From positions 1 through 23,535 of the IMG/VR virus record IMGVR_UViG_3300014819_000072: a stretch of 23,535 bases of DNA; one strand, 5' to 3'. Position numbers and translations under genes: made by a program. Origin of the DNA: a virus. Every line of letters starts with the position of its first letter. Position 1 is the stretch's first letter. Of the stretch, positions 8,801-14,364 are shown piece by piece. The notes below the pieces were generated by a model, which worked only from the letters and a program-made list of their open reading frames with translations, was not told where the DNA came from and ran no database searches.

Positions 8801-9367
8801 AGCGATAACTGCATAACTTCCTACTTGACCAATTGTGTCAACTGGTTTGTTTGCACTTACTAAATCTGCATCACTAATAACAATAGGAGTTTTAGCAATA
8901 AATCTATTTGTTGTTTGATTATATTCGTAAATTCCCCAAGTTGATGTGGTTGTGTTTAACCAATATGTACCATCTGCTGGTAATCCAGTTGGTCTTCCTG
9001 TTTGGCCAATTAAACCTGCTAAATTAACATCTGCTCTTACAACATATATATTGTTTACCAAACCAAGTGCTGAATAAGCTGCTAATAGACCATATTCATT
9101 TAATTCATAACCTTGAATTGGAGTACCATTTATTGTAGTATAAAAGAATGGATTTCCATATAATTGCACTAGCTCACGTTGGCTAGATACTTTATATAAT
9201 TTGCCTGCATTAGCGGCTGTTGTTCCTTGTGCAACTCTTGTGCTTGTTGGATCCGCCTTGTTCTGAGCGGTGGCAATTAAGAAGAAAGGAGTTGATCCAG
9301 TTGGGGCTGGAAGATATTGTGACTCATCAACAATACTTACTTCTACGCCCGGAGATAATAGTGCCAT
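5822..9367 (-). CDS. gp18: Tail sheath protein with large insertion (T4 gp18)
   Basis: 1181 residues against about 660 for T4 gp18. The N-terminus MALLSPGVEVSIVDES and the GLLAAYSALGLVNNIYVVRAD segment at 93-113 are typical sheath. Residues about 880-1175 carry the conserved C-terminal core: DRGETAFIVGDTP (919-931), FYPSG, PPSHMMVRTLLRND, YPWFAPAGTRRG (86-97 of this block), LNYGNKTSL, RLVAYIRRQL and ELWVDVAIQP. Sheath subunits surround the gp19 tube and contract on infection. Between about 115 and 880 the protein gains blocks reminiscent of fibre or adhesin domains: TYWLNTTTSTWGIYEYN near 134, a GSGYAAGDTIVV module near 580, and GDIWIDTSDLENYPIIRRWQ near 730. The reading frame is intact throughout. 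A late-promoter-like CATAAATA and a structured leader precede it, and AAAGGA serves as the ribosome-binding site. Confidence 0.95.
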   Translation of the reverse strand: MALLSPGVEVSIVDESQYLPAPTGSTPFFLIATAQNKADPTSTRVAQGTTAANAGKLYKVSSQRELVQLYGNPFFYTTINGTPIQGYELNEYGLLAAYSALGLVNNIYVVRADVNLAGLIGQTGRPTGLPADGTYWLNTTTSTWGIYEYNQTTNRFIAKTPIVISDADLVSANKPVDTIGQVGSYAVIAIPDYGAPTATSSAQFFYKNSTGTWVVIGSADWAESWPLIQATESNPTLTPGDVLTLDVSGKYTLTVTVQAAPNNLASVVANSINAYGLTEVTATTVSGKLIIYSAQEDGDVSVVNDITVAGTGTVLADLGITAGTYNQVGFFMGTSSQQPLWAASQLYPRPTGSVWIKMGASGNGLVPELSRWDSVIRAWNPKTVTLGLDDWTITNSFDIDGGKNIPANTIYAQWSYDSTWYQGPVYLWERIATGPTVITGTNTAPSFTNGPYTATIQVSLPGSATLSTAYAFSLADSTNADSFVNAWVAAGVPFTTAEVLSSGAIQLTHTEGGIILVNDVNTGVESDLMSEAGFVIGTTTGVKYGEFNNLTFTNVATTGGSGSNLALTVSNTNGVYTIDTIVNAGSGYAAGDTIVVNGTLLAGVAPGNNITCKVVTVNGGGGVTGISIYSGTPAQTYSTLLSNWVEFTYTPNEGAPVATPANGTNWYYSVENQVDIMVNTTNGWEGYKNTNYDNNGFPTPTGSNATDPAGPIVSATEPTVQSDGTALVYGDIWIDTSDLENYPIIRRWQLVDTEDKWVLIDNTDQTSGQGVLFADARWAQNGTINPVDDPIPTIVTLLTSNYLDLDAPSPDTYPIGMLLFNTRRSGFNVKQFTTNYFNNVRFPDTTLPTQKDAWVTISGNQTDGSPYMGRKAQRAVVVQSLRTAIDTNTNIRDEDYFFNIIATPNYPELQPNMIVLNSDRGETAFIVGDTPMRLPDSSTDIQAWANNFAGASQTGEEGLVTRSSYMGLFYPSGLTADFSGNLVAVPPSHMMVRTLLRNDQIAYPWFAPAGTRRGIIDNATSVGYVSPTTGEFIPTRSRMGIRDTLYTNFINPLVFFTGQGLLNYGNKTSLNSLTALDRINVARLVAYIRRQLTLLARPFIFEPNDAFTRAQVQNTMSAFMNELVALRGILDYSVVCDNSNNTPARIDRSELWVDVAIQPIKAVEFIYIPVRILNTTETTTA

Positions 9368-9388
9368 AATTGTTTTCCTTTATGTAAA

Positions 9389-9419
9389 ATTATGAGGTTT
9401 ACGACCTGACCCGCATAAT
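9389..9419 (-). promoter_or_regulatory. Structured 5' leader of gp18
   Basis: Between the CATAAATA octamer and the gp18 ATG, ATTATG (minus 9419-9414) can pair with CATAAT (9394-9389), and inside it AGGT pairs with ACCT around a 5-base loop, leaving a 6-base bulge. This puts a bulged hairpin at the 5' end of a message that must be highly expressed. Formation in RNA is inferred, not shown. Confidence 0.4.
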
Positions 9420-9421
9420 CT

Positions 9422-9429
9422 TATTTATG
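9422..9429 (-). promoter_or_regulatory. Late-promoter-like CATAAATA for gp18
   Basis: Minus-strand CATAAATA about 54 bases before the gp18 start, diverging from the plus-strand TATAAATA at 9471-9478. It shares the core ATAAATA with other gap-located copies in the window. Confidence 0.55.
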
Positions 9430-9458
9430 AATAACTAGGAAAAATACGGTACTAGCAT

Positions 9459-9470
9459 ACCTTCGAAGGT
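9459..9470. promoter_or_regulatory. 12-bp perfect palindrome adjoining the HNH-gene promoter
   Basis: ACCTTCGAAGGT is its own reverse complement and ends directly before the TATAAATA octamer at 9471. It lies between two divergent promoters, where an operator or small hairpin would affect both. No protein is known to bind it. Confidence 0.4.
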
Positions 9471-9478
9471 TATAAATA
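9471..9478 (+). promoter_or_regulatory. Exact T4 late-promoter octamer TATAAATA before the HNH-like gene
   Basis: TATAAATA followed by four bases (CAAT) and then the ATG at 9483. It matches the T4 late -10 consensus in all eight positions. No ribosome-binding sequence fits between it and the start, so a message made from it would be leaderless or nearly so. Confidence 0.65.
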
Positions 9479-9482
9479 CAAT

Positions 9483-9836
9483 ATGGCTACAATTAGACCT
9501 ATTTGTAAGGTGTGTAATAAAAATGTGTGTGCCGTTAATTATAAAAAATTAGGTGTGACACATTATAGAAGCCTGTGCGATAATTGTGGTAGAACTTTTA
9601 AGAAATTACCACCATTCAAACCAAATTGGGAAAAGGCAGGCTACATTAAGAAAGGTACATGTGATGTATGTGGGTTTAAATCACAGTACCATTCTCAAAT
9701 GACAGTTTACCATATTGATGGTAATTTACAAAATGTTAATTTCGTAAACTTAAGAACTGTATGTCTAAATTGTGTAGAGATTGTTAAAAGAAAACAACTT
9801 ACTTGGAAGCGTGGTGATTTACAAATTAACTATTGA
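9483..9836 (+). CDS. HNH-like / zinc-knuckle protein of T4-like marine phages
   Basis: 117 residues with four CxxC pairs: C8-x2-C11 and C32-x2-C35 in the N-terminal half, C60-x2-C63 and C94-x2-C97 in the C-terminal half. The second pair of knuckles frames YHIDGNLQNVNFVNLRTVC, which follows the HNH-endonuclease layout (His77, Asn81, Asn89-Leu90), although the usual first His of the HH pair is Tyr76. It therefore resembles an HNH nuclease with a changed catalytic start, and could be a nicking enzyme or a nucleic-acid-binding protein only. I recall close relatives of this size in T4-like cyanophages, annotated as hypothetical. It is on the opposite strand to both neighbours, and its last 18 bases overlap the end of the dNMP kinase gene. 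Expression appears late and leaderless. Confidence 0.8.
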   Translation: MATIRPICKVCNKNVCAVNYKKLGVTHYRSLCDNCGRTFKKLPPFKPNWEKAGYIKKGTCDVCGFKSQYHSQMTVYHIDGNLQNVNFVNLRTVCLNCVEIVKRKQLTWKRGDLQINY

Positions 9837-10451
9837 CTTAATTTTATTATGCAATTCATCAATAGTACCATTGTTGTCTATTGTAAAATCATAATCTAAT
9901 CCAACGCTACTATATTCGCTTGCATGTACATTATACTTAATCAATTCACTTTTCGCTAGAGCCCAACCTATTTTAGACGGCCCACGATTATATTGTTCAG
10001 CAAACTCATACCACTCAGGACGTATACCTCGTTCTATTCTACAAGTAATACCGCCTGCATTCTTAATTGCACTAACTTCATTAATAAACCTACAATCAGT
10101 AATCACAATATTATCTTTTGTACTTCGTAACTTATTCTCTACGCTTGCTACCCAAATGTCAGGATGAAATCCTTCTCTACATACTTCAGTGCCCCAATAT
10201 TGCATTACCCATCTTGGAGTAAGTTGAGGCATATTTAATCTTTCTGCCCACCATGTATCAACTTTTTCACGCCATTCACGGCTTGTTTTGGTCGTGCCCT
10301 CTAACATTTCACGATCCCAACCAAATACGCTACAAATAGCATCCTTTAAACTTGCTGCAAAACTTAATCGTTTGAATCCATGAAACGTGCAAAGATAATC
10401 TGCTACAGTATCTTTGCCACTACCGATAAGACCAGTAACACCAATAATCAT
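9819..10451 (-). CDS. gp1: Deoxynucleoside monophosphate kinase (T4 gp1)
   Basis: 210 residues. The Walker A loop GLIGSGKD at 7-14 (Lys13) follows strand MIIGVT. Further marks are FKRLSFAASLKDAICSVFGWDREMLEG at about 26-52, WVMQYWGTEVCREGFHPDIWV at 81-101, and NIVITDCRFINEVSAIKNAGG at 113-133, all characteristic of the T4 gp1 family. It phosphorylates dNMPs to dNDPs for phage DNA synthesis in the cytoplasm. GAGGGG at good spacing precedes the ATG. Unlike its late neighbours it has no ATAAATA octamer but has a sigma70-like promoter, which fits a nucleotide-metabolism gene expressed early. It overlaps the convergent HNH-like gene by 18 bases. Confidence 0.93.
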   Translation of the reverse strand: MIIGVTGLIGSGKDTVADYLCTFHGFKRLSFAASLKDAICSVFGWDREMLEGTTKTSREWREKVDTWWAERLNMPQLTPRWVMQYWGTEVCREGFHPDIWVASVENKLRSTKDNIVITDCRFINEVSAIKNAGGITCRIERGIRPEWYEFAEQYNRGPSKIGWALAKSELIKYNVHASEYSSVGLDYDFTIDNNGTIDELHNKIKSIVNL

Positions 10452-10472
10452 TAGTAACCCCTCTTTTATATT

Positions 10473-10500
10473 AGTGTAATATATTACAGAAAAAAGTCAA
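10473..10500 (-). promoter_or_regulatory. Sigma70-like promoter for the dNMP kinase with 14-bp palindrome
   Basis: On the minus strand TTGACT (10500-10495) and TACACT (10478-10473) are 16 bases apart, scoring five and four matches to TTGACA and TATAAT. Between and overlapping them is the perfect palindrome TGTAATATATTACA (10488-10475), placed like a repressor operator. It lies in the 57-base gap between gp13 and gp1. Promoter use and regulator binding are inferred. Confidence 0.5.
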
Positions 10501-10508
10501 GTACTAGT

Positions 10509-11294
10509 TTACCCTTGTATCCAAGTTAAAGGTTGACTGTAATCAACATAATTCTTAAGTTGATCCAATAATGCTGTTTGTGCTTCCTTAGCTTCTGCTT
10601 TCATCGCAGCTCCATTTAATGAGGTGCCACCACTTGGACCTGCAATCGTGCCAAATTTTTCTCTTGCTTCCCCTATAATCATTTTACATTGTGCTAAAAT
10701 AAAGTCTCCTATCCAAACACCTGCACCTGGATCTTGTAATAACTCTAACTCAGGACGTTGAACATCAGCCCAAATTAATATACGCTCACCTGTACCTTTA
10801 AAATCTCTGACTACTCTTAAAACTTTAGTGACAGGGTTGAAGGTATATGTGACATACCCTCCAAACATACGTGCTGCTAATTCAACATACCCAGCATAAA
10901 AATCATATGTTGCCATTCCACCTGTATAATTGTAATTAAGCAGATATGTGTTTAGTATAGCACTACTAAAAGGATCAAATGCTGTGGAACTTGGGCCTGT
11001 TTCTAACCCAACTGTTCTACGAAACAAAGAACGAACATTTATAAATTCACTAGGTAAAGTATAAGTGTCAATGTTTTTTATTACAGTCATCAATGTATAT
11101 GATTCAACTGTGGCATTTTGTGCTCTCTGTCTATAGACCTTAATAGCATAATTGTATGCGGCTTCGTAATGTTGAGGGTCTAGTTCAATATCTATGATAT
11201 CACCACCTAAACGAAGCCTGCAATTATCAAAAATTGCTTGTTTATATTCTTGTAAATCTAAATTAGTTGGGGTAGATAATAGATCAGCAGCCAT
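10509..11294 (-). CDS. gp13: Neck protein (T4 gp13-like)
   Basis: 261 residues. The opening LQEYKQAIFDNCRLRLGGDIIDIELDPQHYEAAYNYAIKVYRQ (about 14-56) is the helical head-interface pattern of gp13-type neck proteins in marine T4-like phages. This is followed by a beta section with YTLPSEFINVRSLFRR and a C-terminal RILIWADVQRPELELLQDP...WIGDFILAQCKMIIGEAREKF helix region. With gp14, gp13 seals the filled head and makes the tail-binding site. ACGAGGA precedes the ATG, and GATAAATA lies 18 bases further up at 11313-11320. Unlike in T4, it is not next to gp14: a 410-residue unknown and a strand switch separate them. Confidence 0.75.
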   Translation of the reverse strand: MAADLLSTPTNLDLQEYKQAIFDNCRLRLGGDIIDIELDPQHYEAAYNYAIKVYRQRAQNATVESYTLMTVIKNIDTYTLPSEFINVRSLFRRTVGLETGPSSTAFDPFSSAILNTYLLNYNYTGGMATYDFYAGYVELAARMFGGYVTYTFNPVTKVLRVVRDFKGTGERILIWADVQRPELELLQDPGAGVWIGDFILAQCKMIIGEAREKFGTIAGPSGGTSLNGAAMKAEAKEAQTALLDQLKNYVDYSQPLTWIQG

Positions 11295-11312
11295 GATAAT
11301 CCTCGTTTACAG

Positions 11313-11320
11313 TATTTATC
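11313..11320 (-). promoter_or_regulatory. Late-promoter-like GATAAATA for gp13
   Basis: Minus-strand GATAAATA followed by CTGTAAA, a GAGGA ribosome-binding site and the gp13 ATG, 18 bases after the octamer. The extension AAATACTGTAAA is shared with the octamer at 12584-12591. Confidence 0.65.
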
Positions 11321-11332
11321 AGGCTGCACTAA

Positions 11333-12562
11333 TCAAAATGCTTTAAGAATTATCATTGTTTCATTGAATCTACCATTTGGTACAACACTAACCGCTTTGA
11401 TATCTTTAAAATATTTTCTAGCGGCAGGCTTACTACCTACAATTTCTTTAATCTGTTCAGCAGGTTTACGTAAAGTTTTAACTTCACTTTGCTTAGTACA
11501 AAAGCCCAATAATGTGTTACCCTTTACACTAAATGTTTTACTGTAATCGTCCGCTACATAATGATGTAGCTTACGCTTTGCAGTATCATATACCCATGCT
11601 TCAGTAGCTCCGTGTAATTTAACTGGATGCAAACTAACCAAATCTAATTTTGTTGCAGGATCTTTAAATTCCTTTAGATACTTTAGTTTAGCAACTTGCT
11701 TTTCTACAGGAATTGCCTTACGTGCCCTAGGAGCCTTAGCAGCCTTCTTTACACTAACATAGCTGTTGAGGTCACTAATGACTTGTTCAATAAATTTGAT
11801 GATATTTTTAATTTGTACTTTGGTTAAATGTCTATAGCCTTCAATTAATTGGCTATCTTTACCTTTAAGCAAAGTTTCAAACTCGTCTTGTTTTTTCTTC
11901 CATACTTCAGTAAGTATGGAAATATGCTGTGGTAATATGTTTTTTCTTTGAACCTCATCTATTACTTTTGGAACAAATTTTGCACTTGCACCTTCAGTAA
12001 TAAAGTCATCAAATAAACCCTCTAGTTCACCACCTGCCTCACGGGTACGTTGACGCATGATATCTTGAACATTTGGTTTAACAGATTCTTTTTTGATGAC
12101 TGCGTTTTTACCCGTAGCTGAAATCTTTACTTCAGGCTTATGCACAGCCTTTATTAAACGTGAAATTTCTCTGTCCAATGTAGCTTGTTCCTGTTCGTTT
12201 AGTTCTAAGCCACGTAATTTCATTCGACTCAACCAACAAATAGTAGGAATCAATTCATTGTCATCTACTTTCCTGATAGTCTTAGCATCCACTACCCTGT
12301 CATTTTGGTCTAGATAGTGTGCAAGTGCTTCCTTAGCGTCTTTTCTTGCATAAAATCTATTGTACCAAGTAAAAGCTTTTGCCAATGCTGTAAAACGATT
12401 GTCGGGTTGTACAGTAAATTCAGGTTCATTACCGAAATATTTGGTATCAGGATCTTTAGGATCGAGTGATTTTATAAGTACTAACGAAGTCGCTAACTTT
12501 GTGACCTTTTTAATTGTCTTTTGTTTAGGTTCGACTGGTGCTGCTTTTGCCTTACGTGCCAT
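11333..12562 (-). CDS. Conserved-looking unknown protein, Lys/Arg-rich, between gp13 and gp14
   Basis: 409 residues from the ATG at 12562 (MARKAKAAP), chosen because GGAG lies six bases before it; an in-frame TTG at 12574 overlaps that ribosome-binding site and is unlikely. The first 30 residues are strongly basic. A globular section at about 28-135 has KLATSLVLIKSLDPKDPDTKY followed by a Trp-Tyr-rich helix (AFTWYNRFYARKDAKEALAHYL). A helical middle and a basic linker (KKAAKAPRARKA near 277-288) lead to a C-terminal domain ending FNETMIILKAF. No signal peptide or membrane segment is seen. I recall similar N-termini in uncultured marine phage contigs, without a function. Basic tails suggest nucleic-acid or DNA-filled-head contact; that is inference only. 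Confidence 0.8.
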   Translation of the reverse strand: MARKAKAAPVEPKQKTIKKVTKLATSLVLIKSLDPKDPDTKYFGNEPEFTVQPDNRFTALAKAFTWYNRFYARKDAKEALAHYLDQNDRVVDAKTIRKVDDNELIPTICWLSRMKLRGLELNEQEQATLDREISRLIKAVHKPEVKISATGKNAVIKKESVKPNVQDIMRQRTREAGGELEGLFDDFITEGASAKFVPKVIDEVQRKNILPQHISILTEVWKKKQDEFETLLKGKDSQLIEGYRHLTKVQIKNIIKFIEQVISDLNSYVSVKKAAKAPRARKAIPVEKQVAKLKYLKEFKDPATKLDLVSLHPVKLHGATEAWVYDTAKRKLHHYVADDYSKTFSVKGNTLLGFCTKQSEVKTLRKPAEQIKEIVGSKPAARKYFKDIKAVSVVPNGRFNETMIILKAF

Positions 12563-12583
12563 GTAATTCTCCAAAATTTACAG

Positions 12584-12591
12584 TATTTACG
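12584..12591 (-). promoter_or_regulatory. Weak late-promoter-like CGTAAATA
   Basis: Minus-strand CGTAAATA, two bases from consensus, upstream of the GGAG and ATG of the unknown gene ending at 11333. Its downstream CTGTAAA matches the gp13 promoter context. It diverges from the plus-strand octamer at 12630-12637. Confidence 0.4.
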
Positions 12592-12629
12592 ATTATACGA
12601 TAAAGCCCATTTATTGTCAAGCCTGATCC

Positions 12630-12637
12630 GATAAATA
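12630..12637 (+). promoter_or_regulatory. Late-promoter-like GATAAATA abutting the gp14 start
   Basis: GATAAATA followed by four bases (CTAT) and the ATG at 12642. There is no room for a ribosome-binding site after the octamer and no Gly-rich purine run near it. The layout matches those of the HNH-like and gp16-like genes. Confidence 0.6.
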
Positions 12638-12641
12638 CTAT

Positions 12642-14363
12642 ATGCCAAAATTATCTCTTTATAGACCAAATAAACAAAATGACTACAGGTTTTTCGATAA
12701 AACAATATCGGAGATGCTTACGGTTGGTGGCACTGATTTATACATCCACAAGTATTTAGGGCCAACTAATCAAGGTGCTAGTAATGATTATACCTTACCT
12801 GAATACAGCAATCTTAACCCAAACAATATTCAAGATTTATTATTTTTAGAAAACAGAGATCGTACATATGATCCAAATATTTATAGATTACGTGGACATT
12901 ACAACGTACAAAACCTTGATTTTGATTTAAGTCAATTTGGGTTATTCTTAAACAATGACATTATATTCATTACTGTGCATTATAATGACATGATAGACAT
13001 TATTGGTAGAAAATTAATGGTTGGAGATGTATTAGAGTTACCACATTTGCTTGACTATAATCCTTTACCCGAAACTATTCCTATTGCACTAAAACGCTTT
13101 TATCAGATAACTGATGCAAACTATGCAAGTGAGGGATTTAGTCAAACGTGGTTCCCACATTTATGGCGTATTAAATGTGAGCCATTAATTGATAGCCAAG
13201 AGTTTAGCCAAATACTTAAAGAACCAATTAACACTGATACTTATTTAGGTATATACGACAACACAAAAGTATATCCTGCTGGGTATGTCATTACATTTGG
13301 TAATAAAAACTATAAATCAAAAATTGAAGTACCCGCAGGAATTATGCCACCTAACAGTACATATTGGGAACTTGACACTGGTGGTGATCTTAAAGAAATA
13401 CTTACTACCTACAATAGAAATATTGAAATTAATAATGCTGTATTAGATGAAGCAAAACGTATTGTACCACTTAGTGGGTACGATGATAATCAATTATATG
13501 TTGTTCCTACATACGGTGTCTATCAAGAAAATGGAGTACTATCTTTAAAAGACGGACAGCCTGCACCACCAATTAATATAGTTGTAGACAGTTCAGGTGG
13601 ACCAACTACAACATTAACAGGTTCTGTTATGATGATTCGTAATCCTAAATACAAAGAACCAAGTGCTGTATTACGTGTTCCAAAGAGTACTTTGACAAGT
13701 ATATGGGATATGACTGCTGATATGGATCATATTAGCGAAAAAATTGATAAATTCGTTCAAGCAAGTTTAGAAGTTATTGAATATCGACCAGAGATGTTAG
13801 AAGGTGGTTCTGGTCCTGTAGAGGGAGATAAAGTATTAGTAGTTCAGTCAAATGGAGCAATAACTGGACCATATGGCACTGCTGATAATACATATGCTAC
13901 AGCCGATCAAGATCCAACACAGCCAGGCTTTACTGATACGATAACACCTCAGATGGACTTTAGGGCAGATTGCGATCCTAGATTTCAATTTATCGCAAGA
14001 GCCACACCTAGAAGTTTTGGTTATAGTGCAGGTTATTTAACAGGAAGAGAAACTCCTCCAAATGGATTACCATCAGGAGCAGGCATCTCCTTCCCACAAA
14101 ATCCACAAGTTGGTGATTACTTTTTAAGAATTGATTATTTACCACAAGTCTTATTTCGTTGGAATGGGCAATTATGGGTAAGAATTAGTTCATCAGTACG
14201 CACAGCAACAGGGTATACCAGTGATGATTTATCATTAAAATCATCATTCATAAATAACAATGCTCAAATATATATGCAACAGACAGGCACGTTTATACCA
14301 AGTGCACAAGGTCTGTCAGAAATTTTAGATTTGTCCCCACCTAATTTACCACCTAAGGCGTAA
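12642..14363 (+). CDS. gp14: Extended neck protein (T4 gp14-like)
   Basis: 573 residues, over twice T4 gp14 (about 256). Residues 15-190 carry the neck core: FFDKTISEMLTVGGTDLYIHKY (a subunit contact segment), DLLFLENRDRTYD at 65-77, and VGDVLELPHLLDYNPL ... KRFYQITDANYASEGFSQTWFPHLWRIKCEPL, matching the order in gp14 of marine T4-like phages. Residues 201-244 add a chitin-binding-type module (YLGIYDNTKVYPAGYVITFGN...YWEL). The C-terminal end has a GDYFLRIDYLPQVLFRWNGQLW module. The extra domains could be exposed at the neck and bind sugars; this is inferred. It starts a plus-strand block with gp15 and Nudix, one base separating its stop from the gp15 ATG. Confidence 0.75.
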   Translation: MPKLSLYRPNKQNDYRFFDKTISEMLTVGGTDLYIHKYLGPTNQGASNDYTLPEYSNLNPNNIQDLLFLENRDRTYDPNIYRLRGHYNVQNLDFDLSQFGLFLNNDIIFITVHYNDMIDIIGRKLMVGDVLELPHLLDYNPLPETIPIALKRFYQITDANYASEGFSQTWFPHLWRIKCEPLIDSQEFSQILKEPINTDTYLGIYDNTKVYPAGYVITFGNKNYKSKIEVPAGIMPPNSTYWELDTGGDLKEILTTYNRNIEINNAVLDEAKRIVPLSGYDDNQLYVVPTYGVYQENGVLSLKDGQPAPPINIVVDSSGGPTTTLTGSVMMIRNPKYKEPSAVLRVPKSTLTSIWDMTADMDHISEKIDKFVQASLEVIEYRPEMLEGGSGPVEGDKVLVVQSNGAITGPYGTADNTYATADQDPTQPGFTDTITPQMDFRADCDPRFQFIARATPRSFGYSAGYLTGRETPPNGLPSGAGISFPQNPQVGDYFLRIDYLPQVLFRWNGQLWVRISSSVRTATGYTSDDLSLKSSFINNNAQIYMQQTGTFIPSAQGLSEILDLSPPNLPPKA

Positions 14364-14364
14364 C

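Noticed and set aside
5822-9367. Assembly chimera or gene fusion explaining the outsized sheath
   Set aside because: One uninterrupted frame with matching composition and both sheath ends in order; insertion domains are a simpler explanation, though reads could not be checked.
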